NCBI GenBank assembly: GCA_020638365.1
Contig: JACKIQ010000002.1
Coordinates: forward strand, 310,001-374,000
DNA length: 64,000 nucleotides
Source: Rhodospirillales bacterium
GTDB lineage: Bacteria > Pseudomonadota > Alphaproteobacteria > Micavibrionales > Micavibrionaceae
Direction: 5' to 3'
The translations under genes were made by a program, and so were the position numbers. Below are positions 43,369-52,174 of the stretch, piece after piece; positions within the stretch are counted from its first letter, which is position 1; each line of letters starts with the position of its first letter. The notes under the pieces were generated by a model. That model was not told the origin of the DNA, ran no database searches, and worked only from the letters and a program-made list of their open reading frames with translations.

Positions 43369-45945
43369 ATGCCTACACTTCAGGAAATTGAAGACAACCT
43401 TCTGTTGGCCTCTTCCACCGGCAACGCAAGTCTGCTTTCCAGCACGCTGGCAAGCGCAACCCAGCAGCAACTGTCGATGGTCAGCGTCTACCCGCAGACT
43501 CTCTTTAACCTGACACAGCTTTCAAGCGGAAGTCTGGCAAGCTCCATGACACGCACGCTGATGTCGAACGCCGGCGAATATGTCGATGCATTTGCAATTG
43601 GCGATACGATGGTCACGTATTCGCAGCAGGCGAACTACTCCGCTCTCGACGCGCTGACTGACTACCTGACGGCGCAGCAGAAGACGGACCTCGGCTACTC
43701 CCCGGCCCCGAGCCAGACTCTGCAGAACATCTCCTATAATGACCAGCCTTGGACAACCTCCGACGATGTGACCATTGCCAACGCGGTACGGAACCTGATG
43801 CAGAAACTCGGCGCACAGGTCGACGCCTTCGCCATCGGTGACTCCATGGTCATCTTTTCCCAGAACGGCAACTGGGCCGCGCTCGACGCCGCTACAGATT
43901 ATTTGACGGCGCAGCAGAAAACCGACCTCGGTTACAGTCCGGCCCCAAGCCAGACCCTCCAGAATGTCTCTTACTGGGACCAGCCCTGGACAACCGCAGA
44001 TGACCAGCAGATTGCGAACGTCGTACGCGACCTGATGCAAAAACTCGGCGCGCAGGTCGACGCCTTCGCCATCGGTGACTCCATGGTCATCTTTTCCCAG
44101 AACGGCAACTGGGCCGCGCTCGACGCCGCTACAGATTATTTGACGGCGCAACAGAAAACCGACCTCGGTTACAGTCCGGCCCCAAGCCAGACCCTCCAGA
44201 ATGTCTCTTACTGGGACCAGCCCTGGACAACCGCAGATGACCAGCAGATTGCGAACGTCGTACGCGACCTGATGAAGAAACTCGGCGCGCAGGTCGACGC
44301 CTTCGCCATCGGTGACTCCATGGTCATCTTTTCCCAGAACGGCAACTGGGCCGCGCTCGACGCCGCTACAGATTATTTGACGGCGCAACAGAAAACCGAC
44401 CTCGGTTACAGTCCGGCCCCAAGCCAGACCCTCCAGAATGTCTCTTACTGGGACCAGCCCTGGACAACCGCAGATGACCAGCAGATTGCGAACGTCGTAC
44501 GCGACCTGATGAAGAAACTCGGCGCGCAGGTCGACGCCTTCGCCATCGGTGACTCCATGGTCATCTTTTCCCAGAACGGCAACTGGGCCGCGCTCGACGC
44601 CGCTACAGATTATTTGACGGCGCAACAGAAAACCGACCTCGGTTACAGTCCGGCCCCAAGCCAGACCCTCCAGAATGTCTCTTACTGGGACCAGCCCTGG
44701 ACAACCGCAGATGACCAGCAGATTGCGAACGTCGTACGCGACCTGATGAAGAAACTCGGCGCGCAGGTCGACGCCTTTGCCATCGGCGATGCCATGAACA
44801 TCTTCTCCCAGAACGGCAACTGGGCCGCGCTCGATGCCGCCACTGACTACCTGACGGCACAGCAGAAGACGGATCTGGGCTACTCCCCGGCCCCAAGCCA
44901 GACCCTCCAGAATGTCTCCTACTGGGATCAGCCCTGGACAGCAGCTGATGACGCGGCAATTGCCAAGGTCGTCGACAACCTCATGGTCAAACTCGGCGCA
45001 CAGACCGATGCGTTTGCTATCGGCGATGCCATGAACATCTTCTCGCAGAACGGGAACTGGGCTGCCCTCGACGCCGCCACCGACTATTTGACGGCGCAGC
45101 AGAAGACGGATCTGGGCTACTCCCCGGCTCCGGGTCAGGCGCTGCAGAACATCGCCTACTGGGATCAACCCTGGACGAACGCAGATGATGTGGAAATCGC
45201 TGGTCAGGCCAGGGACCTCGTCTTGAAGCTTGGCGCGAATATCGACGATTTCGCATTATCTGATGCCGCCTCGATCTTCGCCAACAACCTGAATGCCAAC
45301 GGCGTTGACGCGGTTATCGGGGAATTGTCGAGCACCCAGTTAAACAACATCCTGCCTTTCATTTCGGCGGATTTGTCCAACGCGGGAATCACGCTGGGCA
45401 CACAATCCGCTAACACCTACAACGGCACGTCCGGCGCTGATAAATATCTCGGCCTCGGCGGAAACGACACATTGTACGGTAACAACGGCAATGATGAACT
45501 GTTCGGTGACGCAGGCGCAGACAAGCTCTACGGCGGCAACAACGACGACCTTCTGGTCGGCGGAACCGGTAACGACAACCTCTACGGCGAGAGCGGCAAC
45601 GATACCCTCCTCGGCGGAAAGGGAACCGACAACCTCTACGGCGGCATCGGCGCGGACCTCTTCGTCTTCGACGGGGCCGATGTAGGTACCGGGGCCGACC
45701 GCATCAAGGACTTCAGCCTCTCACAGGGCGACCGGATCGACATATCCGACGTTCTGGACCAGTACGACCCGGCGACGGATTCGCTCAGCCAGTTCGTCCG
45801 TCTGACAACCTCTGGCGCAAACACGCTCCTGCAGGTGGACGTAAATGGTACGGAATCAGGCGGGTTTACGACCATCGCCACGATAGAAAATGTTACGGGA
45901 CTTGACCTTAACGCCTTGGTAAACAACGGAACCATACTCGTATAA
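43369..45945 (+). CDS. RTX-type secreted repeat protein with seven 79-residue tandem repeats
   Basis: The 858-residue protein starts at an ATG with an AGGAG site six bases upstream and lacks a Sec signal. Residues 1-69 form a helical head. Seven full 79-residue repeats cover about 70-622, with a degenerate eighth to about 660. Each contains VDAFAIGD, NGNWAALDAATDYLTAQQKT, LGYSPAPSQTLQN and SYWDQPWT. Residues about 690-775 hold nine-residue RTX calcium-binding repeats (GGNDTLYGNNGNDELFGD and similar). The end has the GADRIKDFSLSQGDRIDISDVL pattern of type I secretion targets. It is thus probably exported by a type I system, for which no genes lie in the window. The function of the 79-residue repeat is unknown; adhesion or surface structure is plausible. 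Confidence 0.9.
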   Translation: MPTLQEIEDNLLLASSTGNASLLSSTLASATQQQLSMVSVYPQTLFNLTQLSSGSLASSMTRTLMSNAGEYVDAFAIGDTMVTYSQQANYSALDALTDYLTAQQKTDLGYSPAPSQTLQNISYNDQPWTTSDDVTIANAVRNLMQKLGAQVDAFAIGDSMVIFSQNGNWAALDAATDYLTAQQKTDLGYSPAPSQTLQNVSYWDQPWTTADDQQIANVVRDLMQKLGAQVDAFAIGDSMVIFSQNGNWAALDAATDYLTAQQKTDLGYSPAPSQTLQNVSYWDQPWTTADDQQIANVVRDLMKKLGAQVDAFAIGDSMVIFSQNGNWAALDAATDYLTAQQKTDLGYSPAPSQTLQNVSYWDQPWTTADDQQIANVVRDLMKKLGAQVDAFAIGDSMVIFSQNGNWAALDAATDYLTAQQKTDLGYSPAPSQTLQNVSYWDQPWTTADDQQIANVVRDLMKKLGAQVDAFAIGDAMNIFSQNGNWAALDAATDYLTAQQKTDLGYSPAPSQTLQNVSYWDQPWTAADDAAIAKVVDNLMVKLGAQTDAFAIGDAMNIFSQNGNWAALDAATDYLTAQQKTDLGYSPAPGQALQNIAYWDQPWTNADDVEIAGQARDLVLKLGANIDDFALSDAASIFANNLNANGVDAVIGELSSTQLNNILPFISADLSNAGITLGTQSANTYNGTSGADKYLGLGGNDTLYGNNGNDELFGDAGADKLYGGNNDDLLVGGTGNDNLYGESGNDTLLGGKGTDNLYGGIGADLFVFDGADVGTGADRIKDFSLSQGDRIDISDVLDQYDPATDSLSQFVRLTTSGANTLLQVDVNGTESGGFTTIATIENVTGLDLNALVNNGTILV
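43576..45234 (+). repeat. Seven tandem 237-bp repeats inside the RTX gene
   Basis: Units begin at 43576, 43813, 44050, 44287, 44524, 44761 and 44998, each exactly 237 bp with no insertion or deletion. By eye the three units covering 44050-44760 are identical at every base, and the unit at 43813 differs from them at only a few positions. The first, sixth and seventh are more diverged. This implies recent amplification by recombination. Confidence 0.95.
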
Positions 45946-45960
45946 GCAATTGATATTGTT

Positions 45961-45992
45961 AAAAGACCCGGATATTTCCGGGTCTTTTTTTC
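45961..45992 (+). terminator. Intrinsic terminator after the RTX gene
   Basis: A perfect 12-bp stem AAAAGACCCGGA/TCCGGGTCTTTT (45961-45972 with 45977-45988), loop TATT, is followed by further T residues. It separates the RTX gene from the ybeZ operon. Confidence 0.93.
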
Positions 45993-46071
45993 TCATTTTA
46001 ATGTTTTTGTTTGTGATTTTGATTTAAAATATGCTCTATAAGGCCGTTTCATTGAGATATGAGGAGAATCC

Positions 46072-47028
46072 TTGCCACAAGAGCTCTTTTTGGAATTTAA
46101 AAACAACACCTTGCTGCCCTTCCTGTTCGGCGAACATAACACGCACCTCTCGCACCTTGAAAAGACGCTGAACGTCTCGATAGCGGACCGTGGAAATACT
46201 CTGCGAATAGCGGGCGAAGACTCGGCGCTAAGGCAGGTGGAATCGGTCCTGAATACGCTCTACAAAAAGCTGGAAAAAAAAGATATGACGGACATCAGCA
46301 TTGCCGATATCGACGCCCAGCTGCGCTTTACAGGTTCAGAAGGAAATGGACAGACTGCTGAAGATGAACGTCGCAGCGCACTGGCCATCCGCACAAAAAA
46401 GAAAACCATAGCGCCCCGCACGCACAATCAGGCCGCCTATATTGAAATGATCCGGAACAAGGACATGGTCTTCGGCCTCGGCCCGGCGGGAACCGGAAAA
46501 ACATATCTGGCGGTGGCGGCAGGGGTGGACATGTTCCTGCAAGGCCGTGTAGAACGCCTTGTTTTTTGTCGCCCGGCGGTCGAAGCGGGAGAAAATCTGG
46601 GCTTTCTCCCCGGCGATATGAAAGAAAAGATAGACCCTTACCTGCGCCCCGTCTATGACGCCTTGCACGACATGCTGCCTTTCGACTTCCTGATTAAGCG
46701 CATGGAAGCCGGCGATATAGAGATCGCTCCCCTTGCCTTCATGCGCGGACGAACGCTTTCGAATGCTTTCGTAATACTTGATGAAGCCCAGAACGCCTCC
46801 TCAATGCAAATAAAAATGTTCCTGACCCGCATGGGCGAATCTTCCCGCATGGTCATTACGGGCGACCCCAGGCAAAGCGACCTTCCCGGCCACGTCAAAT
46901 CCGGCCTCAACGAAGCTACGGACATCCTTGCGGACATAGACGAGATAGGTTTTATACGTTTCGATAGGAAAGATGTCGTTCGTCATGCGCTCGTAGCAAA
47001 AGTCCTGAAGGCTTATGAGAACGAATAA
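46072..47028 (+). CDS. ybeZ: PhoH-like ATPase YbeZ
   Basis: The 318-residue protein has an N-terminal KH-like region and a PhoH P-loop ATPase domain. Walker A is at 137-144 (GPAGTGKT), FCRPAVEAGENLGFLPGD follows, the Walker B is VILDEAQNASSMQIKMFLTRMG and the ITGDPRQSDLP motif completes the domain. It acts with YbeY in rRNA maturation and RNA quality control. The start is TTG at 46072 with a strong GAGGAG site upstream; no ATG fits. It leads the ybeZ-ybeY-tlyC-lnt operon. Confidence 0.94.
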   Translation: MPQELFLEFKNNTLLPFLFGEHNTHLSHLEKTLNVSIADRGNTLRIAGEDSALRQVESVLNTLYKKLEKKDMTDISIADIDAQLRFTGSEGNGQTAEDERRSALAIRTKKKTIAPRTHNQAAYIEMIRNKDMVFGLGPAGTGKTYLAVAAGVDMFLQGRVERLVFCRPAVEAGENLGFLPGDMKEKIDPYLRPVYDALHDMLPFDFLIKRMEAGDIEIAPLAFMRGRTLSNAFVILDEAQNASSMQIKMFLTRMGESSRMVITGDPRQSDLPGHVKSGLNEATDILADIDEIGFIRFDRKDVVRHALVAKVLKAYENE

Positions 47029-47043
47029 TTTAGGTCCCCGTTT

Positions 47044-47550
47044 ATGCGCATTGATATGACACTGCACGACAAAAACTGGCGCGAAGAGATTCCGGATGTG
47101 GAGACGCTCACGGAAAAGGCGCTTGAAAAAATAAGAAACCATCCTGAAATAGCGCTGCGTCTGAATTATGCGCCGGATACGGAGGTCAGTATAACCCTGT
47201 CCAACGACGATTTTATCCGGAAACTCAACCGCGATTACCGGGACAAGGACAAGGCGACCAACGTCCTGTCTTTCCCGATGATAGAAGAAGACGAAACCGC
47301 CCTTCCCCAGCATGAAGACATACAGACCGTAAGTTACGGTGACATCGTCATGGCCTATGAAACGATCAGCAAGGAAGCCTCGGAGCAAAAGAAAACAATC
47401 CGCAACCACTACACCCATTTGCTAGTTCACGGATTTCTTCATCTTCTTCATTTCGATCATGAACAGGAAAGACAGGCCATGGAAATGGAAAGGCTGGAAG
47501 CGGAGATACTCTCGGCAATGAACATAAAAAATCCCTATGAAACTATTTGA
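47044..47550 (+). CDS. ybeY: Endoribonuclease YbeY, 16S rRNA maturation factor
   Basis: The 168-residue metalloprotein carries the zinc motif HGxxHLxxxDH (LVHGFLHLLHFDH) near residues 128-138, and the upstream RDKDKATNVLSFP segment of the family. It processes the 3' end of 16S rRNA and helps ribosome quality control. It follows ybeZ by 15 bp and overlaps or abuts tlyC, the usual order. Confidence 0.94.
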   Translation: MRIDMTLHDKNWREEIPDVETLTEKALEKIRNHPEIALRLNYAPDTEVSITLSNDDFIRKLNRDYRDKDKATNVLSFPMIEEDETALPQHEDIQTVSYGDIVMAYETISKEASEQKKTIRNHYTHLLVHGFLHLLHFDHEQERQAMEMERLEAEILSAMNIKNPYETI

Positions 47551-47576
47551 TAATGATTTTTGGAAGTTATGATACG

Positions 47577-48563
47577 ATGCTAAAAATGAACCGAAAAACA
47601 CCAGAACAGGATCAGACTTCGCAGCCTTCTTCGGATAACGCTGACTCTGCCGAACCGTTCAGGCCGGAAAGCAGACAGGCACAATCCTCTGCCCCCTCCG
47701 GCATTTTGCAAGTCGTGACGTCTCTTCTTCGGAGCAAGCCGGACCCGTCTTCTCTACGCGAAACGATTGAGGAATACCTCGAAGAAGGCGAGGAAAACGA
47801 CAAGGACATCTCGTCCTCGGATTTCGCGCATGAAAGGCAGCTTCTCTCGAACATTCTGAAATTGCGGGACCTGACTGCTTTCGACGTCATGGTCCCCCGC
47901 GCCGATATCGTAGCCATAAATGCCGATGCGTCATACGAAGACCTGCTGGGAATTCTAGCTGAAAAAACGTACAGCCGCCTTCCGGTATACAAGAATAGCC
48001 TGGACGTCGTTATCGGGTCGGTCCATGTCAAGGATGTTCTCTCCACCCTTGCAAAAGGAGAAACGGTCAAAATTCGTGAACTGGTTCGGGACATCCCGAT
48101 CATCTCGCCCTCTTTGAAGGTTCTGGACCTTCTTCTCCAGATGCGGATCACGGGAAAGCATATGGCTCTTGTCGTTGACGAATACGGCGGAACCGACGGA
48201 CTCGTCACGATCGGCGACGTGATCGAAGCCGTTGTAGGCGAAATCGACGACGAGCACGACCCGGACGAAGAACCTGAAGTTCATATCCGCAATGATGGAA
48301 CGATACTGGCGGATGCTCGCCTTGATCTGAACTCTTTCGAAAAACGCTTCAACATCAGCCTGAACGAAGAGGAAAAAGAGGAAAGCGAAACGCTGGGAGG
48401 GCTTATTTCCTCCATCGCGGGACGGGTACCCGTCCGCGGTGAGGTGATCCCTCACAAATCCGGTGTCATCTTTGAAATACTGGACGCTGACCCCCGCCGT
48501 GTAAACCGCGTTTGCATCAGAAACTTGGAACCGTCCTCACCGGATCAGATTAAATCAGACTAG
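47577..48563 (+). CDS. CorC/TlyC-like CBS-domain protein
   Basis: The product is about 328 residues without membrane domains. A Ser/Pro-rich N-terminus of about 70 residues precedes two CBS domains (LTAFDVMVPRADIVAI ... SRLPVYKNSLDVVIGSVHVKDVL, and RDIPIISPSLKVLDLLLQMRITGKHMALVVDEYGGTDGLVTIGDVIEAVVGEI) and a CorC_HlyC transporter-associated domain (about 250-325). This is the CorC form linked to Mg/Co efflux. Start is uncertain: a TTG at 47547 overlaps the ybeY stop, ATGs occur at 47553 and 47577; 47577 has a GGAAG upstream. Confidence 0.88.
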   Translation: MLKMNRKTPEQDQTSQPSSDNADSAEPFRPESRQAQSSAPSGILQVVTSLLRSKPDPSSLRETIEEYLEEGEENDKDISSSDFAHERQLLSNILKLRDLTAFDVMVPRADIVAINADASYEDLLGILAEKTYSRLPVYKNSLDVVIGSVHVKDVLSTLAKGETVKIRELVRDIPIISPSLKVLDLLLQMRITGKHMALVVDEYGGTDGLVTIGDVIEAVVGEIDDEHDPDEEPEVHIRNDGTILADARLDLNSFEKRFNISLNEEEKEESETLGGLISSIAGRVPVRGEVIPHKSGVIFEILDADPRRVNRVCIRNLEPSSPDQIKSD

Positions 48564-48594
48564 CCGGGAACAACGGCAGGAGCCGTTTCAAAAA

Positions 48595-50208
48595 ATGACA
48601 GAGCAAAAATATCCGACCCCGGTAAAAAAAAACATTGCCCTGATTTTAGCGTCCCGCCCCCTTCCCTCTGTTCTTTCCGCTTTCTTTCTTGGATCTCTCT
48701 CGTCCCTTTCTATGGAGCCCTATAACTGGATTCCGCTCCTTTTTATAGGTCTTGGCGGCCTGTATGTCCTTCTTGCTCTTCAATCAAAACATCTGGTCAT
48801 ATTCGCGTCCGCCTGGAGTTTCGGCTTTGGTTACTTTTTGTTTGGCCTGTCATGGATCGCCAACGCCCTGCTGGTCGAAGGCAATGAATACGCGTGGGCC
48901 TACCCGCTTGCTCTGGCAGTGCTGCCCATGCTGCTGGCATTCTTCCCCGCCATCGCCCTCTACGTGTGGCGAAAGGGATTCGCCCCCGAAAAACTCTCAG
49001 GCTATCTGGGGTTTACCGCAGCTCTGGGGCTAAGCGAATGGCTGCGCGGCCATCTCTTCACCGGCTTTCCTTGGAACGCTTTCGGATATAGCTGGATCGG
49101 CTTCCTCCCTGTCGCGCAGATCGCAGCACTTACGGATATATACGGTCTCACGTTGCTGACAGTTTTCTGGAGCGCAGCTTTCGGCTTTATCCCGATCTTC
49201 AGGGCAACTCCCGCAAAAAAGATCATCCTCGCCGCGACAATCGGACTGACCCTTCTTCTTGCGGCCGCCTACGGTTATCAACGCATCCCGTCCGAACCCG
49301 CCCCGGTAAGGAACGATATCTCCCTCCTTCTCGTGCAACCGAACATCGCCCAATCCGAAAAATGGGAACCCGAACTATTTTCAAAGCATTTCAACACGCA
49401 TCTCGACCTGACCGAATCTCAGGGCCTGACCGCCGGAAAAAGCACAAAAACAACCTACGTCATCTGGCCTGAATCCGCGATCCCTCTGGCCTTTACCCAT
49501 CACCCTCAAGCCGCCGAAATGATCGCCCAAACCCTTCACTACTTTCCTGAAAAAACATACCTTCTGGCCGGCGCCATCTCCCGCCCGGATAAGGAATCCG
49601 GTCAGAAGGACAACTACTACAACAGCCTTGTCGCATACGGACCAGAAGGAAAAATATTGACTAAGTACGATAAGTTCCACCTTGTGCCGTTTGGGGAATA
49701 CATCCCCTACGAAGATGAACTCAACCTCACCCCCATAACGGGCTTCGGCGGTTTCGGGCGCGGCCCCGGACCGCAGACGATCAATCTGGAACCGGGCTTC
49801 TCCTTCAGCCCGCTGATATGCTACGAGATAATCTTTCCGAACCGCGTAACGGACGCGACCCCGGGAAATCCCAGGCCCGACGCAATAATCAATGTCACGA
49901 ATGATGGGTGGTACGGCAAAAGCGCCGGCCCTTACCAGCATCTCGCTCAGGCACGCTTTCGGGCGATAGAAGAGGGAATCCCGGTAATCCGGGTCGCAAA
50001 CACGGGATTTTCCGCCGTCATAGACCCGTTCGGACAGACAGCCTACCGCTCTGCTCTCTATGAACAGGAAGCTAAAAGAGAGGCTTTACCGAAAAGACTC
50101 GAAATAAAAAATTCTATACCATACCTAAGCATGGTGCTGTTACTTGGAATGGTATTATTGTCAATTACATGCAGAAGATTTGAAATACATTATGCAAGCC
50201 ATAATTGA
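48595..50208 (+). CDS. lnt: Apolipoprotein N-acyltransferase
   Basis: Lnt transfers an acyl chain to the amino-terminal cysteine of lipoproteins in the inner membrane. The 537-residue protein has about seven hydrophobic segments in residues 20-230 and a periplasmic nitrilase domain at about 235-510. The triad residues are Glu293 (WPESAIP), Lys360 (KYDKFHLVPFGEY) and Cys409 (ICYEIIFP). A final transmembrane helix lies near the C-terminus. The substrate loop NVTNDGWYGKSAGPYQH is intact. It follows tlyC after 31 bp, as in most alphaproteobacteria. It would mature lipoproteins such as the secretin at 12124-14031. Confidence 0.95.
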   Translation: MTEQKYPTPVKKNIALILASRPLPSVLSAFFLGSLSSLSMEPYNWIPLLFIGLGGLYVLLALQSKHLVIFASAWSFGFGYFLFGLSWIANALLVEGNEYAWAYPLALAVLPMLLAFFPAIALYVWRKGFAPEKLSGYLGFTAALGLSEWLRGHLFTGFPWNAFGYSWIGFLPVAQIAALTDIYGLTLLTVFWSAAFGFIPIFRATPAKKIILAATIGLTLLLAAAYGYQRIPSEPAPVRNDISLLLVQPNIAQSEKWEPELFSKHFNTHLDLTESQGLTAGKSTKTTYVIWPESAIPLAFTHHPQAAEMIAQTLHYFPEKTYLLAGAISRPDKESGQKDNYYNSLVAYGPEGKILTKYDKFHLVPFGEYIPYEDELNLTPITGFGGFGRGPGPQTINLEPGFSFSPLICYEIIFPNRVTDATPGNPRPDAIINVTNDGWYGKSAGPYQHLAQARFRAIEEGIPVIRVANTGFSAVIDPFGQTAYRSALYEQEAKREALPKRLEIKNSIPYLSMVLLLGMVLLSITCRRFEIHYASHN

Positions 50209-50292
50209 GAGTTTTTTTTTGGGTATACTTAAGATCAGTTGCATACACATGTAATCATGCTGTAAGAGATGATAATTGTTCTCAGACAATAA

Positions 50293-50315
50293 GACAGGCC
50301 GTATATGTGCCTGTC
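50293..50315. promoter_or_regulatory. Inverted repeat upstream of the XRE regulator
   Basis: GACAGGC (50293-50299) and GCCTGTC (50309-50315) form a perfect 7-bp inverted repeat with a 9-nt spacer, 37 bp before the regulator start. It could be an autoregulatory operator or a stem-loop; there is no T tract to make it a terminator. Confidence 0.4.
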
Positions 50316-50351
50316 ATGAAAACACGAACTAGTTGATCGCAAAACCAAAAA

Positions 50352-50816
50352 ATGAAAACTCGAAAAACAAGAAAAACAAAAGGCGTGCCTGATGACATCG
50401 ACAAGCACGTCGGAAAACAATTGAAATCGCGTCGTGTTCTCTTGGGCATGAGCCAGGAGAAGCTTGCGGAAAGCGTTGGAATAACTTTCCAACAGGTCCA
50501 GAAATACGAAAGAGGGACAAACAGGATTAGCGCCGGACGTCTCCTCAAATTCAGCAAAACGCTTCAGGTCCCCGTTTCCTTTTTTTATGAAGGGATAGAA
50601 GAAATCCTCAGCGGCGACTCCTCGACCGGTAAGTCTTACGGTTTTTCTGATACCGAGCAAACCGTGCTGGCCGAATCTTTACCTGACGACATTATGAGCC
50701 GAAAGGAAACTTTAGACCTCCTTCGGAGTTATTATTCGATCCAGGACCCCTCCATGAGGAAAATGATCCAGAAAATGATCAAGTCCATGGCCAGCGGCAA
50801 AATCGAAAAAAAATAA
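50352..50816 (+). CDS. XRE-family helix-turn-helix transcriptional regulator
   Basis: The 154-residue protein has a Cro/C1-type HTH at about 22-75 (LGMSQEKLAESVGITFQQVQKYERGTNRISAGRL) after a basic N-terminal tail. The C-terminal half is helical and without a known ligand domain. A regulator of this type between lnt and metK is widely conserved in alphaproteobacteria; its targets are not established to my knowledge. The ATG lacks an obvious ribosome-binding site. An inverted repeat lies just upstream. Confidence 0.88.
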   Translation: MKTRKTRKTKGVPDDIDKHVGKQLKSRRVLLGMSQEKLAESVGITFQQVQKYERGTNRISAGRLLKFSKTLQVPVSFFYEGIEEILSGDSSTGKSYGFSDTEQTVLAESLPDDIMSRKETLDLLRSYYSIQDPSMRKMIQKMIKSMASGKIEKK

Positions 50817-50880
50817 TGTTTATTAACGAATAATCTTGTGTCTCAAGCCCTCTTTCATTAGGGTGCTTTCACTTTTTTGT

Positions 50881-50907
50881 GAATTTTGCGCATAAGCGCA
50901 TGAATTT
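50881..50907 (+). promoter_or_regulatory. Stem-loop in the metK leader
   Basis: TGCGC-ATAA-GCGCA (50887-50900) forms a tight hairpin that can be extended by flanking A/T pairs, about 40 nt before the metK start. A SAM-responsive element would be expected in this position in some alphaproteobacteria, but I do not see the conserved bases of the SAM-II or SAM/SAH classes, so only a stem-loop is claimed. Confidence 0.35.
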
Positions 50908-50947
50908 CTCCTAAACCTTAAAACAATGGAATGGAAAGAGTTATATT

Positions 50948-52174
50948 ATGTCACAAGCAGGTACGGCAGCTATGCAAGCACAGGAAAACCCGGCGGAAGA
51001 ACATGACCGCCTGAAAGACTATATATTTACGAGTGAATCCGTCTCCGAAGGACACCCTGATAAGGTATGCGACCGCATATCGGACGCTGTTCTCGACCAT
51101 TATCTGACCCACGACCCGCTCTCGCGCGTAGCCTGCGAAACGCTCGTGACAACTGACACCGTCGTTATTGCCGGAGAAACCCGCGGCCCTGACAGCATCA
51201 CAAAAGACGATATCGAAGAAGTCGCGCGCAAGGCGATCCGCGAAATCGGATACGAGCAGGAAGGCTTTAACTGGAAAACCGTAAATGTTCAGGTTAAGCT
51301 CCACAAGCAGTCCGCCGACATCGCGCAAGGTGTGGATTCCGCAGATAACAAGGATGAAGGCGCCGGCGATCAGGGCATCATGTTCGGGTACGCCTGTCGC
51401 GAAACGGACGCGCTGATGCCCGCCCCGATCTACTTCTCCCACGCGATCCTGCGCTCTCTGGCCGAAGCCCGTCACTCAGGCGCCGCTCCGGAGCTGGAAC
51501 CGGACTCGAAATCTCAGGTTACGTTGGAATACCGGAATGACAAGCCGGTACGCGCGACCTCTGTCGTTGTCTCCACCCAGCACAAAGATGGCCTGACTCA
51601 GGAGCAGATCAAGGAAGTCGTTCGCCCTCACGTCGAGGCCGTTCTTCCCGAAGGGTGGATGCCTCCTGAAGAGGAATTTTACGTCAACCCGACAGGACGT
51701 TTTGTCATCGGCGGTCCCGTTGGCGATGCCGGCCTGACCGGGCGCAAGATCATCGTCGACACCTACGGCGGCGCTGCTCCGCACGGGGGTGGGGCGTTTT
51801 CCGGCAAGGACCCGACGAAAGTTGACCGTTCGGCTGCATACGCCGCACGCTATCTCGCCAAGAACGTCGTGGCCGCGGGATACGCAGAGGGCTGCACCAT
51901 CCAGCTCGCCTACGCGATCGGCGTGTCCAAGCCGCTCTCTGTTTACCTGAACACCCACGGAACAGGAAAAGCTCCGGAACACGAAATTGCCGCTGCCCTG
52001 CAAAAGCTGGTCAATCTCAGCCCGCGAGGTATCCGCGAACATCTGAAGCTCAGCCGTCCGATTTACGCACGCACCGCTGCTTACGGTCACTTCGGCCGCG
52101 AGCCGGAGCCGGATGGCGGCTTCTCATGGGAAAAGCTGGATCTCGTCAAAGACCTTCAAAAGATCCTTGGCTGA
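50948..52174 (+). CDS. metK: S-adenosylmethionine synthetase
   Basis: MetK makes SAM from methionine and ATP. The 408-residue product shows [18 protein letters not shown] (His36 of the ATP site), [12 protein letters not shown] (the adenine-binding signature) and the phosphate-binding [19 protein letters not shown] near residue 280. An N-terminal extension of about 25 residues precedes the conserved [18 protein letters not shown] site lies before the ATG. It overlaps the start of trmB by a few bases. Confidence 0.96.
   Translation: MSQAGTAAMQAQENPAEEHDRLKDYIFTSESVSEGHPDKVCDRISDAVLDHYLTHDPLSRVACETLVTTDTVVIAGETRGPDSITKDDIEEVARKAIREIGYEQEGFNWKTVNVQVKLHKQSADIAQGVDSADNKDEGAGDQGIMFGYACRETDALMPAPIYFSHAILRSLAEARHSGAAPELEPDSKSQVTLEYRNDKPVRATSVVVSTQHKDGLTQEQIKEVVRPHVEAVLPEGWMPPEEEFYVNPTGRFVIGGPVGDAGLTGRKIIVDTYGGAAPHGGGAFSGKDPTKVDRSAAYAARYLAKNVVAAGYAEGCTIQLAYAIGVSKPLSVYLNTHGTGKAPEHEIAAALQKLVNLSPRGIREHLKLSRPIYARTAAYGHFGREPEPDGGFSWEKLDLVKDLQKILG

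Noticed and set aside
43522..45168. Long minus-strand open frame of 548 codons across the repeat gene
   Set aside because: It is the reverse shadow of the RTX repeat gene; its repeats mirror those of the plus strand, it has no ribosome-binding site and it resembles no family.
50817..50947. Possible SAM-II or SAM/SAH riboswitch upstream of metK
   Set aside because: Only a simple stem-loop is visible; the conserved pseudoknot bases of these riboswitch classes cannot be found by eye.
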